Of a stretch of 64,000 nt of DNA, positions 61,816 through 64,000 are shown one piece after another (within the stretch, counting starts at the first letter, position 1; every line of letters starts with the position of its first letter). Position numbers and translations under genes: made by a program. This DNA is from Lepisosteus oculatus (lineage: Eukaryota > Chordata > Actinopteri > Semionotiformes > Lepisosteidae). The stretch spans positions 15,307,817-15,371,816 of the forward strand of contig NC_090699.1 of the NCBI RefSeq assembly GCF_040954835.1. Reading direction: 5' to 3'. The notes below the pieces were generated by a model that did not search any database, was not told where the DNA came from, and saw nothing but the letters and a program-made list of their open reading frames with translations.

Positions 61816-62039
61816 GCTAGCTCTTGCGAAACTGCTCAGAAACAGGTTATCTACCGCAATCGACTCCAGATGAGCTTGACGTGCTGTTATGTGTCTGTAC
61901 TGTACCAACCACAAATACCATTGCTCCTTGCATTTTGTACCTCTTCCAGTCTGTGGAACTTGCCAGCCTCATTTTCTCCTTTCACCTTGAACACAGAACT
62001 GTTTCTCCAGCGTCTGTCTGCTGTGAGGGTCTTCAATCA

Positions 62040-62215
62040 GCCTCCACAACATAGCTGGGCAGCATGTTCCCCACTCCCACCACTCTGTGTGTAAAGTAGA
62101 CCCTCCTGTCCTGACTGGAAGATCTCATCCAGCTGTTGCGTGAGAGAGGTCAGGGTATCGGCTTCAACAGTATGGTTGGCAGCCTGTTCCACCCTCCCAC
62201 CACCCTTTGTGTAGA
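62040..62215 (+). repeat. Unclassified dispersed repeat, copy 3 (two overlapping units)
   Basis: 'cacaacatagctgggcagca', 'gatctcatccagctgttgcg', 'ggcttcaacagtatggttgg'. Matches 8340-8475 and 41285-41405. Confidence 0.6.
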
Positions 62216-62990
62216 GAGCGTGCCCCCTGTTCTCAATTTGAAATGAACCTCCTTGGATTTTCTCTTAGAAATTATGTCCTCCGTGGTTAACGAGTATATA
62301 TCTCGAGGAAATCTCCTGGTACCCCCCCAATTCATTGGTCTAGGGGTTCCCAAAATACCATGGTTCTGACATTTTGTGAACAACCGAGAAGGACTTCAGA
62401 AGGTTCCGCAGAATGTCCGCAAAAAGTAAAGAGCACACAGAGGTTCTGTAGGCTTCACGACAAGGTTAGGCTATACGTTCTGCACAGCAATAACACATTT
62501 CTTTTGTACAAATACAAGAAGAAAACTACTTCAGTTCCAGGGGTGTAAGAGCATACTTTGGCCACAACAGCGGTCCCGAGACTCACAATTAGATAACCTT
62601 CTCTCGCTGAACCTGTTTGCTTTTAAACCCAAAAGGTTTATTTTCCACCAGTGGAAGTGCAGGTGTACAACCCAGTATCTCCTCTCCGACAAAAACATCA
62701 CAGCGTTAAGTCAGAATTCACAGCAGGTCCAATGTGAGCTCCCGTGATCATAACCTCACGCTGGAGTGACAACGCACACAGGAACAGACCGAGAACAGAC
62801 AGCTGAGCTCCGAAGAGGAGTCACGCTGACATTACAGAAGGAGCGCTTTGCAGAGCGGAAACCAGGCACGAAATAATCCTCACCCATAATACCGAGCTGC
62901 CCCCAACCCAACCCAAACCGGACAGCAAAGAGACTAACTCCTCTTGGATCCCTGCGCTACACACACATGACAGGACAGGACAGGCACGAC
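62216..62990. other. Intergenic, no feature recognised
   Basis: No exon, RNA gene or named repeat seen. Open frames are short. Confidence 0.4.
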
Positions 62991-62999
62991 ACGGCACGG

Positions 63000-63260
63000 C
63001 ACACACTCATACCAGGGCCGGTTATCTCAGAAGTCAATTAATGTCTGTAGATCTTATTTTGCTTTTATTTTTTGTTTTGTTTCATGTGAATTTCATTATT
63101 TTATTTGCTTTGGCAACACTGATTGTACCCATCGGTCATGCTAATAAAGCACCTTGAATTGAATTGATAACCCACCAGCATGTCTTTGGACTGTGAGAGG
63201 AAACGGGGCACCAGCGCGACCTGGAAGCAATGCTCGCCACTGCACCACCATGCCAAACCC
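63000..63260 (-). mobile_element. V-SINE split by a later A/T-rich LINE-like insertion
   Basis: The SINE pieces are 63000-63040 (cataccagggccggttatct, cagaagtcaatta) and 63168-63258 (acccaccagcatgtctttgg, then head). The intervening ~125 bp (ttttgcttttattttttg ... 'aataaagcaccttgaattga') is a different 3' end. Confidence 0.65.
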
Positions 63261-63780
63261 CGCTTATTTCTGCTCAAAAAGCGATTCTTCCTTGTACGTC
63301 AATGATGAATTCAACCTAGAGCTCTAAGCGTAAAAAGGTCTAAAGAATTTTAAACCTATAAGCCAAAGCACGCAAGTGACTTCACTGACACCTATTACCA
63401 CTTACAGTGCCGAATTTATTCGTAATATAATAAACCCTTCTGTTTACACCCTGTGATTATTGGTTCCCTAAAATCGTTTTTTACTTTAACTGTCCAATTA
63501 CTTTCCTTACCTTTATTCTTCCTATTTACCCTTCATTTTGCACTTTACTATTACTCTGTTGATGTTTTCATGAAATCACTAGTGACATTGCTTGTGAAGT
63601 TAAAACAGATCAATGTAAACTCGTCTTTGGATAACACTACAACAAGCTCCAGACAATGTATCTATAAACTGTACTAATTCATTAATTGCTTATTTCCACT
63701 GACACATTAAAAGTGTTAATGAAAGAAAGTGCAGACTATTTTGATTTGTACTTGACGTGCAGTTCTCGTACTAAATATTT
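63261..63780. other. Intergenic, AT-rich, no feature recognised
   Basis: No coding or repeat signal was recognised by eye. Confidence 0.4.
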
Positions 63781-63789
63781 CAGAACCAA

Positions 63790-64000
63790 TAGGAGCCGGA
63801 GAAGAGCCTACAGAATGATGTCACAACACCACCGCCCACCCTCCCCGGTGCTGCATTCCGATTGGTTATCTTAACGGAGTCGTGTTCACTCATTGGCTGC
63901 GTGAACCGCCCCTTCCTGCTGAGCAACCGGAAGAGAAGCCGAATGGCATTGGCGGGAGTTTGACGCGTGCAGCAGGACTCGCAGGGGAATACGTAATCGC
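63790..64000 (+). promoter_or_regulatory. Candidate promoter at window end
   Basis: A dense cluster: CRE-like 'aatgatgtcaca' (about 63815), two inverted CCAAT boxes (cgattggtta about 63859, cattggctg about 63891), ETS-like 'aaccggaag' (about 63924) and E2F-like 'ttggcgggag' (about 63950), with rising CpG content. This is the layout of a housekeeping promoter. The gene would start past base 64000, or run leftward without a visible exon. Confidence 0.45.

Overview
This is a window of vertebrate nuclear DNA. Genes are split by GT-AG introns, intergenic space is large, and the rest is crowded with SINEs, LINE remnants and minisatellites. A ray-finned fish is the best fit. The dominant repeat is a fish-type SINE with the conserved 'gtggagtttgcatgttctcc' core (V-SINE/DANA-like), and there are also 5S-rRNA-derived SINE3 copies and a second tRNA-type SINE. 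STX4, BCKDK and QPRT are all 16p11.2 genes in human, so the gene content is conserved. A non-teleost such as a gar or bowfin is possible, but that is inference only.

Genes by position: (1) 455-9730 (+), the last seven coding exons of syntaxin-4 (STX4), with its 5' end outside the window. (2) 16872-25738 (-), two consecutive PLAAT/HRASLS-type (LRAT-like) catalytic units. Their exon phases would allow them to be spliced into one tandem-domain protein. (3) 29288-34976 (-), a four-exon ZBED gene with a BED zinc finger and a hAT-transposase-derived body. It encodes about 653 residues in an intact frame, its last exon is extremely GC-rich, and several transposase motifs are degenerate, so it looks domesticated. 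(4) 39592-46338 (+), a complete 11-exon BCKDK of 407 residues. (5) 49777-54327 (-), a complete 4-exon QPRT of 341 residues with a long C-terminal extension. (6) 56734-59698, decayed exons of an unidentified gene, including one exon present twice in inverted orientation. (7) The last ~200 bases look like the promoter of a gene that starts beyond the window.

Repeats: a ~63-bp minisatellite occurs in introns of STX4, BCKDK (twice) and QPRT. In three of the four places it lies next to a 3' splice site in the sense direction. A ~58-bp minisatellite has grown inside several separate copies of the same SINE. Other arrays have units of 19 bp (19.67-21.2 kb), ~49 bp (23.4 and 35.25 kb), ~61 bp (BCKDK 3' flank) and 97 bp (55.2-56.24 kb).

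The genes do not form a pathway. STX4 acts in membrane fusion, PLAAT in lipid acyl transfer, BCKDK in branched-chain amino-acid control in mitochondria, and QPRT in NAD synthesis. All coordinates of exons were placed by reading splice sites and protein similarity by eye. Repeat boundaries are approximate.
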